NCBI GenBank assembly: GCA_032988195.1
Contig: JANTQE010000011.1
Span: 620,001 to 684,000, forward strand
Length of the DNA stretch: 64,000 bases
Reading direction: 5' to 3'
DNA from: Arachnomyces sp. PD_36
Lineage: Eukaryota > Ascomycota > Eurotiomycetes > Onygenales > Arachnomycetaceae
Below the pieces are notes generated by a model. That model did no database searches, had not been told where the DNA came from, and worked only from the letters and a program-made list of their open reading frames with translations. Positions 1 through 11,922 of the stretch are shown here, piece by piece (positions within the stretch are counted from its first letter, which is position 1; each line of letters opens with the position of its first letter). Made by a program: the position numbers and the translations under genes.

Positions 1-179
1 ACTTAGGTAGCTTAATAACACCATAGCCACTCATCCTTCAGTTACTCGAATCCACATAAAGCCTTGATAGAGGTGAAGCGACATGAATAGGTAAATAGGT
101 ACTAGCTGTGCCCCTGGACTTCATAGGGCCAGCGCCGGAACCAAAGAGCTCTTGATTCCATTCAAAAGCCTTCCTTATA

Positions 180-1544
180 TTAAGTGCCGTTCTTTTCCGG
201 CCAAACGATCTTGCTTTCATCATCTTTACTCCACCATCCCCTTCCTCCAAGCTTATAGATTTCCGTTCGTCTCTTCCAAGATTTTCTAATTTCCCACGGA
301 TGTGCTGATGATTGACTCGCCGGAAGATAGTGATAATTCCGATACTGGAACGTTTCGCTAAATATATTCCATTCGGAGAGTCTCCAGTTGTCCCACATGA
401 CGTATCCGCTGTATCGTAGCCCGTAGTAATCTGGGCCAAAGACAAAATCTTCGCCATCATCATGCGCATGAGCCCAGTACCATGCATTGTAAGGTCCAGA
501 ATCGGGGTCTTCGAGAGAGGACTTGCTCGCAAGGCCTTTCTTCTGCTGTTCGTAAAACTCTGACAGAACGCAGTCGGCAATATCCCCCGCATCAGTCAAG
601 GTATAGGTTAGGAAATAGCGGGCTGACGATGGGAATAAACCAAGGATTTCACGGCGTTCTTCGTAAGTAGATGCTGTGACGAGTTGATGTATATACCCCA
701 ACCCGTTTGCGATCTAGAAGACTAATTTTAGCTCCAACGATAGTATTCAAATGGGAGGCGTTGACTAACAAGTGCCTGAAGATAACATTTGCCGTCTAAA
801 TCCAATTCTTGGCATGTAGTTACCTTCATCTTCCCCCAGAATACGTCGTGATCGGCTACATCTTCAAAGGCTATAGATACATGGTTAGGATAAGGCAGGA
901 TATGGCGATTAGAAGACGGCGAAGTATGACTTACGTATACGTAGTTGAGACTCTAGATAATCGTTGATACATGCCAATTGCTCATTCTCCCAATATGAGA
1001 AATTATTGAAGAAGATGTCCTGCGATTCCTCCAAGTCTTCTCGAAAGATATTGCAGAAGAGTTGAAGCCGAAGAAAGGCCCCCTCTATGCGGCATCGCTC
1101 GTTCGGAGAAAGGGGTGATGAGGGAAGCTTCGGGTGGGCTGAAAGGGCTGAGGACGTAAAACCATCCACAAAGAAGTGAACGTGTTCATAGATATCACTA
1201 ATAATTAGAGCATCCTGGAGTTTCCACTTTATGGAAGCGGGCTCGCGTCGGAAATAACGCTCCAAGAGGCGATACACTTTATCCTTCGACCACGATCCCA
1301 TTCGAGGCGGGCTCGAATCCAAAATTGCAACGACCTCAGGAATAAGCCTTGGGTGGATCGTGCCCCCCAAAACGTTGGTGAGAATAGCAGACTCGTTATT
1401 CTGAAATATTGCTCGAAGAAAAATATCTATCTCTATGGCAGATTTGAGTGTTGAAATGTCAGGCATCTCAGAAAGAATCATCCGATTGACTTCAACTGGA
1501 AGAGAAGAGAATGAACTTCTGAAACGGTGAGTCTCTTCCACCAT
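180..1544 (-). CDS. F-box-like protein of unknown function
   Basis: Proposed join on the minus strand: 935..1544, 770..870, 180..713, giving 414 residues. Introns are 871..934 (donor GTAAGT) and 714..769 (donor GTTAGT, branch-like GAGCTAAAAT), and the frame is continuous across both. Residues near 13-35 (SLPVEVNRMILSEMP) look like a degenerate F-box start. The middle exon contains DHDVFWGKM, and the last exon has many Trp and Tyr residues, a pattern seen in fungal F-box-like proteins of unknown target. No catalytic motif is visible. If the F-box reading is right, it would present substrates to an SCF ubiquitin ligase, but that is inference from the N-terminus only. The start was chosen because the F-box-like segment follows it closely. 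Confidence 0.6.
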
Positions 1545-2153
1545 ATTGGCGCAGCTTGGAAGTAGGTAGTAGAGACAGGATAGAAGATGACAGACAGCAA
1601 ATGTGAAGAAGCCGTTGCAAAGAAGAAACAGATGAGGAATTGAACGATTTTAAAAGCGTGCAAGATGAGGAAGGGCCGGTTTATACGACAATAATATGTT
1701 AGGTTTTACTCTTTATGGGGATCCTAATTATAACTACAAAAGGGCCAAAACGGATTTTATCAAAGTTATCACTAGCGATCCTAATGCCACAATGTCAGAA
1801 TGATTGTTTTAACGGTCCGGCGAGTATACACACCCTCATTGACTAGGTGCACTCCTTATTATAAGCAAAATATCTATCTAATTAGGTCATTTCTCTCGAT
1901 TCAAGCACGTTAGATTTCTTAATTGCTTTCAAACTATCAGACACCGAATATCACGCATATGCAAGATTGATACTCATCACGAAGCTGATTGCAACACACA
2001 ATACGAAACCAGACACTGTAGGCTTAAATAAGAAGAGATGCTGAGATTTTGGCAGATTTCTAGATAAATCGGACTCTATTATCGATATAATAATGACAAA
2101 GTAAAAATGGTTAGTCTAGTACCTAACCGGTGGGAATAACAGGGTAAGGGGCT
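1545..2153. other. Intergenic, AT-rich, no gene seen
   Basis: About 0.6 kb between the starts of the F-box-like gene and the 3' end of the flavin oxidase gene. It should hold the promoter of the F-box-like gene. No convincing coding sequence, tRNA or repeat was seen. Confidence 0.6.
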
Positions 2154-4066
2154 TTAATTGATTCTACAAAGCCCAGCGTCATCCCAATCTTCACTTCCCA
2201 CACCTAGACGAGCAATGAATAGACCATGCGGATCCCACTCTTGCTTAATCTGGTAAAGACGTTCATAATTCTCACCCCAGAAGGCCTCCTGAAAATCTGG
2301 CTCATTTGCATTCGCTTCATTGACGTAGGCGCCCATTTCTCCTGGTTCAAGAGACTTCAAGGTTGGCACAACAACATTGAGGACATCGTCCTGAATAGCC
2401 TTTTGCTCAGCCAGAGATTGTTTTTCAGACCAGCCGCGGGTGATAATCTCGTGACAGATGGTTTTGCGCCATGCAGGGTTAATGGCGTTATCCACAAGGT
2501 CAGCATTGCGAGCAACCTGGCCTCCACCGACGATGTTCCCTAACGCCTGGTCATTCGGGGGGAGATCGAGGTCTTTGATAGCCTGTGCTACCGCAGCTGG
2601 CCCGTCGGGTGATTTCAAGAATTCACGCGAAATGAGACGAGAAGCCATCGCAGTGCCAGCACCGGTGTAATCCGACCCTTTGAGAGTCTCCGCAAAGTAC
2701 GAAGTAATTTTCGGCAGTTGCGTGAAGTTAAGATCGGCTCGGTAGCCCAGAGTGTCTTCCCAGTCCGACAAGAGGGGCTCGAAAAGTTTCCGCGCCTCAG
2801 ATTCGTCCGTTTGATTGACGAAGAAGAGTTGAGCTCCACCCAAAGCCATGGTTGTACCGTTTTCGGATACCTGTTGGGGGGTCACGATTACATAGCCGCT
2901 GACACCTGCATCGACCATGGTTGGGAGAAAAGCGTAAAAGTCACGAACGGCGTCCCAGTATGCATCATCGGCAACAGGTCGGTAGAAACCAATCTGACTG
3001 CTCATGGATGGGACATCTGGATAGGCACGGAGGGTTACACTGGTAACAACTCCAAAGGTGCCACCTCCGCCGCCCCGTAGAGCCCAGAAAAGGTCTTCGT
3101 TTTGATATTCGTTGGCAGTGACAAGATCACCCTAGAAAGAATTAGAATAAAAATGCCAAATCTACTAGGCTCGGGCAGCCGGGGAGGGATGATCACGAAC
3201 ATCGGCAGTTACCACCTTGAACTCCAGCGCGTTGTCTGCTGACATGCCAGCCCAGGGTCCCAGGGGCGAGTGGCCACCTCCCTGGATGTAGCCACCAGCA
3301 GCCCCAACGGTATTCGCAAATCCGGCGACCACAACCACGTTCATGGCGTCAAGAGCCTTATACAACTCGCTAAGTTGAACGCCAGCCTCAATGGTCACTG
3401 CTGGGCCTTCACTCTCATAGCTGCTCTCTGGGACAAAGTCTTCGACCTGGGTGATATTTTTCATCCGATGGGTAAAGATCTGGAAAGAATCCGGCGCGGT
3501 AGAACGTCCAAGGAAATCATGGCCGGTGTTTCTAATTGCAAGTCGAAGGTTGTGGTCTTTCGCAAACCGGACGGCTTGCTGGATCTGGTCCGGGGATTCC
3601 ACCACAGCGGAATATTCGGAGATCTTACCCTGGCCACAAGGCTCGCTGCGGGAAGTTCCTATATAGCAAGTTTCGTTGGCCAGAGACCATGATTCCCAGT
3701 TTATCCATTGGACAGCACCTATGCACACTTATTAGCCGGGAAACACCTAACTAAGAACTTGCATGCCATTCCGGAACGTTAGCCAAGGGGTGGGTTATCC
3801 GTACCAGGTTGAGAAGATCGCCATTCCGAATCATGGGTCATGGCCATTGCTTCTTGACAGGCTTCGTGGTCGTAGGTAGGGTCATGGCAGACTGAGCCAA
3901 CAGGTCTGATGGCCTGCAGGTTACCATCAATGGAGTTGTTTAGAGCTTGCCATTGGTGCCCTGAAGGCCAACAAGGCTCATGAGGCCGGCATCGACATTG
4001 ATGGGTGCCGGGATAGGCCAAGGACAGCGTTGCTGCAAAAAGGGGGAGGGCGACGGACTTCCACAT
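2154..4066 (-). CDS. Secreted FAD-linked oxidase (BBE/VAO family)
   Basis: Join on the minus strand: 3805..4066, 3201..3718, 2154..3131, giving 585 residues. The start at 4066 begins a signal peptide (MWKSVALPLFAATLSLA). The protein has the FAD-binding PCMH fold of the VAO family: RNTGHDFLG, a glycine-rich stretch with QGGGHS, and ALRGGGGGTFGVVTS, which crosses the last splice junction. The C-terminus resembles a berberine-bridge (BBE) domain (WDPHGLF). Such secreted enzymes oxidise sugars, alkaloids or other small alcohols with O2; the substrate cannot be read from sequence. The second intron (3132..3200) uses the weak donor GTTCGT, but joining there restores the conserved frame exactly. The gene is divergent from the AIM9-like gene. 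It is probably functional, as no breaks were seen. Confidence 0.85.
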
Positions 4067-4163
4067 TTCGGAAAGCCTTATATAGTAGGAACAAAAGAAG
4101 TGTACTACTTGAGGCGGAAGATAGGAAGAGACTACAGAGTCCATAAGGAACGGCATTGGGTCC

Positions 4164-4171
4164 CTTATATA
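4164..4171 (-). promoter_or_regulatory. TATA box of the flavin oxidase gene
   Basis: The minus strand reads TATATAAG about 100 bases upstream of the start codon at 4066, a usual spacing for a fungal TATA promoter. It suggests an inducible gene. Confidence 0.45.
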
Positions 4172-4905
4172 CCTATCTACGGTGCCAACGATAACATTCA
4201 TTGTTCTTCAGGCCGTCCTCCTCGATCCCCAATCCACTTTCTTCCCGCCAATCAGAATTTCAGTTCCTCTTAAGGTCGCCAACGAAATCACAGAGGCTCT
4301 GACCGTGCCACGATGGCCTCGATATGATACGAGACTTGAAAGGGAACTGAGCTCGAAAATCCTCGCCTCATAGGGCAGATTAGCTGGCGATGCAAGCCGT
4401 TTGCTGGACAGTGGACAGCCCATGACGGATTATCGGTGGCCGTACCGCCCCGATTTGAAGAGTGAGGTGTTTTGGGAGAAGAACCGAACAGAATCTTATT
4501 CTCCCATTCCCTTTCCATCGCATCTGAGCCAATGGCTGTGGCTTGGGTTGAGCTGTTTTGGGTGGCCTGACGAGACCCGTATCTACTTTTGGAAGTTGCC
4601 AGTGAGGCTGGAGTCCGCTGAGCGATGAACAGCTGAACGTGGACGTGGATGCGAATTTTTGGGTTGCCGATCCTCCACTTATTATCCCGATTCGGTTAAA
4701 CGAGATCGGCCCGCGGTGGACCCGGAATCCCGACTTCTTAGTCATCTCAGTCCCGACAACCAGGCGACCAATCATATTACGTTGGCACACGTCCTTTCAA
4801 GCTTGCTTGCCCATTCTTGTCTGATCAGTGATTGGGAGCTCCCTTTGTTTTGCTTAACGGGGTTGAGTTCTGAGCCACTGTCCATCCTTTTACTTCTTCA
4901 ATGCC
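4172..4905. other. Divergent promoter region
   Basis: Shared upstream region of the flavin oxidase (minus) and the AIM9-like gene (plus). Short open frames occur on both strands, but none looks like a real gene. Confidence 0.5.
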
Positions 4906-6806
4906 ATGTTCGTTCGGTCTCGACGGTGCTTTCAGATAGTTCAATCTAGCTGCTACAGTTTGTGTTCTTCTCAAACATCTGCTCATCTCTTGTCTATCAA
5001 CTATAGACACAAAGCGTCTCACAGCACGGCTTCAGGTAGGATGGTCCTCTTAAAAAAAGTATGCAGACGCATCGGCCGCTGACTGATGATACACAGAATT
5101 TGCTGCCAAAGATGACTACTTCTCATTTACACGCGGGCGTTTTGTTAGAAATGAAGCTGAAGAATCGTCTCAAAGATACCTTCGCTTTGATATCAATGCA
5201 CTCACTACTCTTGCGGCTAAAGCTGTAGGCTCCGACTCTTGCGTTGCGGTTGAGAAGTACCCCGATGGAATGTACAATAAGGCGTTTCTCCTCACCATGG
5301 GAGATGGAACACAAGTAGTGGCCAAGCTCCCAAACCCAAACGCTGGTGCGGCTCATTTTACAACCGCCAGCGAGGTTGCTACAATGGAATTTGTACGTAC
5401 TGTTTGTCTTCCCATGCTAGTTTTGTCTAATATCTTTGTTAGATGCGCGAAGTTTTGAAAACACCTACCCCAAAAGTTTATGAATGGAGCTCAAGGGCTG
5501 AAGATAGCGCAGTCGGCGCCGAGTACGTTATCATGGAGAAGATCGCGGGAGTGCCACTAGAGGACGTGTGGGCCCGTTTAGAAATTGCCGACCGTTTCAA
5601 GATCGTGAAAACTATTGCGCGTTATCAAAAATCCTGGATGTCCACCTCGTTTAACCAGTTTGGAAGCCTCTACTATCGAAAAGATTTAGAAGGTTGCGAC
5701 AGGGAGGCCCCATTGTACGTTGATCAGAATGGGGCTGTCGTCACCAGCAAAAGATTTGCAGTTGGCCCCTCAACTGGGCGGGAGTTTTTTGATGACGGGC
5801 GGGCATCCATTGAGTTCAATCGTGGCCCCTGTGAGTCTCCTGTGCCGCTGGTGTTCGGTCGAATCACTAAACCGAAGAAACAGGGCCGTATTTGGAGACT
5901 TATTTGTCCGCAATCGGCAATCGAGAAATAAATTGTGTAAAGAATCTCAGCCAGCTTCCGAAATCCCCAGTAGGGCTCTACGGACCAGGCACTTATCAGC
6001 CGACGCGGGAGAAAAAGCTGGAGGCAATCCAGGCTTATCTTAAAGTCTTCAAGTATCTTTGCCCCATCGACCCGTCTATCACATCCCCCTGCCTCTGGCA
6101 CGACGACCTTCACGTTGGAAATATACTGGTCAACCCGGATATTCCTACTGAAGTCGTTGGGATAATCGACTGGCAGTCAACCGAACTAGCCCCTTTATTC
6201 TACCATGCACGTCAACCGCACCTCTTGGACTATGACGGGCCACTTGTGGAAGGTCTCGATCGCCCCACCGAACCCCGGAACATGGATCATCTAGGGCCCG
6301 ACGAACAGAGAGCAGCCTGGATGTTATATTACAAACGATCTCTTTCTGCTCTCTACAAGGCGCTTATCAATAAACAGATCCCCCGTCTCTATCACGCACT
6401 CGAGTACCAATCAAGTCCGGGGTTTAACTTCCTACTACTAGCACGGAATCTCCTCATAGACGGTGAGGCAACTTATCTGGCTCAGGTCGTCGAACTCGAG
6501 AAATCCTGGGCCGATCTTCCTGGGGTCATCGCTCATGGCCGGCCCCCTTTTCCGTTCAGCTTCTCAGACGAGGAAGCTGCGAAGATCGAGTCCGACATGA
6601 ATGGAGCTTTGAGTGGGATGAATGCAATGCAGAGCATTAAAGATAGTTTAGGTGACATGTTTCCGGAACAGGGTATTGTGCGGCCGGAGCAATATGAGGA
6701 AGCGAAGGATGCCCTGCGCCAGGCCAAGGAGTTTATCTTGGAAACATTCGCAAGCAATGAAAGCGAGAGGCAGGCATGGGAAGAGGCCTGGCCGTTTGAT
6801 AATTAG
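4906..6806 (+). CDS. AIM9-like phosphotransferase (APH family), probably mitochondrial
   Basis: Join 4906..5035, 5097..5392, 5443..5830, 5884..6806, giving 578 residues. The first exon encodes an Arg/Ser-rich, acid-poor leader (MFVRSRRCFQ...), consistent with a mitochondrial presequence, and supports the start at 4906. The body is an aminoglycoside-phosphotransferase/protein-kinase-like fold: a nucleotide-binding lobe with VVAKLP, the catalytic loop CLWHDDLHVGNILV, and the metal-binding IIDWQ. All key acidic residues are present. Fungal relatives are called altered inheritance of mitochondria protein 9; their substrate is unknown. The C-terminal 100 residues are helical and charged. The family call is firm; the function beyond a small-molecule or protein kinase fold is not. 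Confidence 0.85.
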
Positions 6807-7777
6807 TGGTACTTTGATGGGCATTTCCTTCTCACGGTATATCGAATGTTTGACTTTATTTTAAAGTTCAGGTGCTCCTGAGTGGCGTTTGTTTTTTTGG
6901 CCTGCGATGGAGTTTTGTATATTATACCATTTTGCATGCAGGAAATTTGGACAATGGTGATTTAGCAGTTTCCGAGAATTTCCCCAGTTACGCGAGCAAT
7001 CAATTACCCCAGTATCGTCTTTCTTTCTGCGGGACCCTTCTTGCCCTTGATCGCTAAACAGCTTACTCGACCAACCCTTCTTCAAGGATGGACCAATATC
7101 TGATTCCACCCCTAGGCTCCCAGCCTCTACCAACCAAACCCCCAACCCCAGGTTTCTCCCTTTTTCAATGATCACAACCTACCGGTTCCTGAAGTATCAA
7201 CGAATAAGCCGAGATACTTCCATGCCGAGCCCAAATTTCCGGGGCAGAATCGAGTCGGGTAATGGGCTGGCATGAGAATACCCGGAGAACCCGGGGACTG
7301 GTGAGCAATAAGGCGGAGCAATGTGGACGTTCTGTGCGGCTCTATTCCTTCCATGGGCTTCTTTTCGTTCTAATGCGTTTCTTTTTTCTTATTTTAGCTA
7401 TGTGCAAGACCTTGTGGGGGTTGCTTCAAGCGAAGAATATTCTTGATCGCCGGATAATCATCTGGAAGGTCTCCACGCTGGTCAATGCTATCAAGGACAA
7501 GGCCAAGAGCTTGACTCGGTTGACGGGGAAGACCGTCATGCTGTTGTGTCAGGGAACAAGGTAAAGCTTCCTCGGGTTGTCGGGAGAGAGAGGAGATCCG
7601 TCGCTGATGGGCCGTTATGGCCAGGCCCAAGAAAAGAATCATGGGGTTTATCCTTTGCAAGTTTCCAGGCAATAACGAGTTCAATAGAGCGCATCTTTTC
7701 GTCAAGGCTGTCGCACGTTGTCGTTATAGTTGTTTACCTACTCGTTGAAGTACCCGAGCAGGGAGAGCGCACAAAGA

Positions 7778-7795
7778 TTTCGATCGCGATCGAAA
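7778..7795. repeat. 18-bp perfect palindrome
   Basis: The sequence TTTCGATCGCGATCGAAA is its own reverse complement. It lies about 480 bases upstream of the alpha-glucosidase start and could be a dimer-binding operator; no known factor is recognised. Confidence 0.7.
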
Positions 7796-8163
7796 CTTTT
7801 AAACGTTCGTTCGTTGGCGAAACATGGAAGATCTACTTCATAATTCTCGCTTAGGCCTCCGCCAAGAGCTTTGTGAATTTATATACAGATTTCTCTTTCG
7901 TTTCAGGGGCAAGGTAGTATTCCCGAGAGAATTCCCGGCCCCATCGTGTCCATCGGACATTTCGGTTTTTGGTCGATGGCAGGGCATCCGGACGTTTTGT
8001 CGAATCACCGTTGTCAATTCGGAGCTTTGTCGCTGAAACTCCACATCAACCACCTTGTGAACGGGGAACCGAGGAAGGGATTAAGCTTGGGACCTGCCAG
8101 ATCTTTGGGTCAATTAAGCTAGAACGAAATCGACGTCGTAGCTCCAACTTCTCATCCATCTCC

Positions 8164-8171
8164 TATATAAA
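8164..8171 (+). promoter_or_regulatory. TATA box of the alpha-glucosidase gene
   Basis: TATATAAA lies 110 bases upstream of the start codon at 8274, the expected spacing for a strong regulated fungal promoter. Confidence 0.65.
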
Positions 8172-8273
8172 GGATCATGGACGCTCGTTTCGTTGTTTGA
8201 GAAGTCAATCGCACCTCTCACACGATACGACAGGAACGGAGGTTCGTGGAATTTTAATATCTAATTCGCCATC

Positions 8274-11200
8274 ATGCGAGGAGTTTCTCTGCTTTTCCCC
8301 GCAGTCGCTGTGGGAGCTGCGGCCTTGAACTCCCGTGCAGGAGAACCTCTCCCGCTGGAAGATTGCCCTGGATACGCTGCGTCACATATCGTCGAAGATG
8401 GCGATACACTAAGTGCGGATCTACATCTCGCAGGCGCGCCGTGCAACACTTATGGAAAGGATATCGAGCATCTCAAGTTGAAGGTTGAATATGAAAGCGG
8501 TATGTGTGACGTCAGAGAGATAGAGATTGTCAATTGAATCCAAACAACGATAAAAAGAGAAATGGATAGGATTGACAACACAGAGAGAGCGCTAACATTA
8601 TGATTGTGCAGAAAATCGTCTTCATGTCAACATCTACGATGCCGATGAGCTTGTCTACCAGGTTCCCGAGTCCGTTTTTCCTCGCCCTGGTTCTAATGGA
8701 AAGGGCTCCAAGGCCGTCTCTCAGATTCGATTCGAGTTCGAGGCCAACCCATTCTCCTTTGCAGTTATTCGCGATGGCGCTGACGAGCCTCTTTTCGATA
8801 CTGCTGGCTCTCCCCTAATCTTTCAATCCCAGTATCTGAACCTTCGCACCTCCTTGCCAGAAGACCCAAACATTTACGGGTTAGGTGAGAGCACTGATGC
8901 TTTCAAGCTCAACACCACAGACTACACTCGCACTCTGTGGAATCGTGATGCATACGGCACTCCTCCTGGAACCAACTTGTACGGAGCCCATCCTCTTTAC
9001 CTGGATCATAGGTTGGAAGGAGGCGACCATGGAGTTTTCCTTCTTAACTCCAACGGGATGGATATTAAGATGGACAAGTCAGATGCCGGCGAAAACTACC
9101 TTGAATATAATGCTCTCGGTGGTGTCTTCGACTTGTACTTCTTGGCCGGTTCAAGCCCTCGAGATGTTACCGGCCAGTACGCTGAAATTGCTGGCTTACC
9201 GGCAATGATGCCATACTGGGGATTTGGAGTAGGTCTCCCTCTCTGTGATACCATAAGCCCCATCTTCACGAGGTGCTAACATATGCCCAGTTCCACCAAT
9301 GCCGTTACGGGTACAGAGATGCCTTTGAGGTCGCCGAAGTTGTATACAATTACAGCCAAGCTGGTATCCCTCTCGAGACGATGTGGACCGACATTGACTA
9401 CATGGACCGCCGCAAGGTCTTCACCCTCGATTCTGAGCGATTCCCTCTCGAGACGGTGCAGGATCTTGTGACCTATCTCCACGACCATGACCAGCATTAC
9501 ATCGTCATGGTTGACCCTGCTGTTTCAACTACCGAGAATGAAGCTTTCGGGCGCGGAGTGGAGGATGGTATTTTCATGAAGCACGATAACGGCACACTCT
9601 ACAAAGGTATGGCATTTACTCCTCATGAACCGGATCTTCCCTATCAACAGGTGGTTACTAACCTCAACAGGTGCTGTCTGGGCTGGAACCTCTGTATTCC
9701 CCGATTGGTTCCATGAGGATACTCAGGATTACTGGACCAACGAGTTCGCTCTATTCTTCGACGCTGAGGATGGTGTGGATATTGACGCCCTATGGATTGA
9801 TATGAACGAAGCCTCCAACTTCTGCGAATGGCCATGCTTGGACCCGGATCAGCACAGCATTGACAATGACCTTCCACCTGATGCTCCCCCTGTACGCGAT
9901 CCTCCTCGCCCTATCCCTGGGTTCCCTGATGCATTCCAACCGTCTGGAAAGAGATCGGTTCAGAAGCGGTCATCCGGCGATAAAATGGGTCTCCCTGGCC
10001 GCGACCTTATCGACCCACCTTACACTATCGCGAACGAAGCGGGATCGTTGAGCAATAAGACCATGAACACCGATTTGTCTCATGCAAATGGGCTTGTTCA
10101 ATACGATACTCACAATCTTTATGGCTCATGTAAGTTCCCACCTGATATTCTGCCTAGGTGAAAAATATCTAACTATAGTATTATAGTGATGAGTAAGGCT
10201 TCCCAGCAGGCTATGCTTGCCCGTCGCCCAACTCAGAGGCCCTTGATCATTACTAGGAGTACCTTCGCTGGTGCTGGTGCTACCGTCGGCCATTGGTAAA
10301 GATTGACCTTGTCCTGTTATCTCTAAACAGCAACTGACTCAACAATAATAGGCTCGGAGATAACATGAGTGAATGGGAGCAATACCGATTCTCCATCGCT
10401 CAGATGCTCAACTTCGGCTCCCTCTTCCAGATGCCAATGGTTGGCACAGATGTATGCGGTTTCGCTGGCAACACCACCGAAGGCCTCTGCGCTCGATGGG
10501 CGTCCCTGGGCGCCTTCTATCCCTTCTACCGTAACCACAACGACCTTACCGGTATTCCTCAAGAGTTCTACCGCTGGGCGTCAGTCTCGGAATCTGCCCG
10601 CAACGCGATTGAGGTCCGATACAAGCTTCTCGACTACATCTACACCGCTTTCTACCGCCAGACAAAGACTGGTGAACCGCTTTTGAACCCAATGTTCTAC
10701 CTCTACCCATCCGACGCCAACACCGTTGCTATCGACCTCCAATTCTTCTATGGAGACTCCATCCTCGTCACCCCCGTCACAGACGAGGACTCCACTAGCG
10801 TTACTATCTACCTACCCGACGACCTCTTCTACGACTACTACACCGGCTCCGCCGTCCAGGGATCCGGCGAAGAAATCACCCTCGACAACGTCGCCCTCAC
10901 AGAGATCCCACTCCACATCCGTGGTGGATCTATCATCCCCGAACGCAGCGAGAGCGCCATGACCACCGCCGAGCTCCGCACAAAGGACTTCAACCTCATC
11001 ATCGCCCCTGACGCGAACGGTGAGGCCAAGGGATCCCTCTACCTCGACGATGGTATCTCGATCGAACAAGACGCCACCTCTGAGATCGAGTTCAAGTACT
11101 CCGAGGGAAAGCTCTCCGTGGAAGGTAAATTCGATTACGATGCCGGTGTTGGCGTTAGCTCCATTACTTTACTCAACTACCGTGGGGACGCGAAGACAAT

Positions 11201-11318
11201 CAGTGTCTCGTCAGGCGAGAAGGATGTTGAGTTCGAGTATGATGCTGAGAAGAAGACGCTCAAGACTCAGTCTGGATTCCCTCTTACGGGACCTATCCAG
11301 GTGACTTTCTCCTCTTAA
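8274..11318 (+). CDS. Secreted alpha-glucosidase, GH31
   Basis: Join 8274..8499, 8612..9228, 9291..9606, 9671..10129, 10187..10295, 10352..11318, giving 897 residues. It starts with a signal peptide (MRGVSLLFPAVAVGAAALNSRA). GH31 landmarks follow in order: the N-terminal beta domain with YGLGESTDAF, the barrel with WTDIDYM, the nucleophile region WIDMNEASNF (Asp at about residue 430), RSTFAGAG, and the acid/base region HWLGDNMSEW that spans the last intron. A C-terminal beta domain with HIRGGSIIP ends the protein. It should release glucose from the non-reducing ends of maltose and starch oligosaccharides outside the cell. In related fungi such genes are under AmyR control, but I found no clear CGGN8CGG site. 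It lies tail to tail with L-arabinitol dehydrogenase. Confidence 0.93.
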
Positions 11319-11922
11319 GGTTGTATAGTCCTTGGAATAGAACCTTTCTCCCAAGAACAGTGTATTTATTTACCCTCCCAAGAAGACCACCAACTAGAGT
11401 ATGGGTTTGGCGGAACGGGGGAGCAATTGTTATCAATAGTCACACGAATAAATTAATTAGAGATTCTATATCTTTCTTCCTGCGCTCACCCTTCTCTTCA
11501 CCGCATTTCAGGGTCATGAACTCTGTCTGGCTCCCTTGATTTCTTAGGAAAGAGTTGACTCCGAAACGATGCTGAGCCCTGTGACTTGGGTACCTTGGGT
11601 TGTTGTGCAGCCATTGGCAAGCAAAGTCTCCCCACAAACTAAAAATAATTGCAAGTATGATTGGTTACTCTAAGGTCTGGGGAAATAAGCTTATCCTGAG
11701 TCCAAATCGCGGGTTCAATTCTTTTCTCACATTATTATATATTTTGAGGTTATATAGTAGGCCGAGGGGATTGAGTTCTTCAATTCAGATCTAGCTCTTT
11801 AATTTCAGAATATGCGTATTTCGCACAAGGCATGGAAAAGATCGAGATCAGGGAAAGAGGGTTGGGTCGGGTCCAGCGAACTATATGACGGAGTAGGAGA
11901 GAGTATAAACGAATTAAACGGT
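11319..11922. other. Convergent 3' intergenic region
   Basis: About 0.6 kb between two converging genes. AT-rich; only 3' untranslated sequence and terminators are expected, and no gene was seen. Confidence 0.5.

Larger units (their letters stand above)
6807..8273. other. Long upstream region of the alpha-glucosidase gene
   Basis: About 1.5 kb with no convincing gene. It contains an 18-base perfect palindrome (7778..7795), a TATA box (8164..8171) and a CGGATAAT sequence near 7454 that fits the published AraR consensus CGGDTAAW. That match is short and may be chance. Confidence 0.5.
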
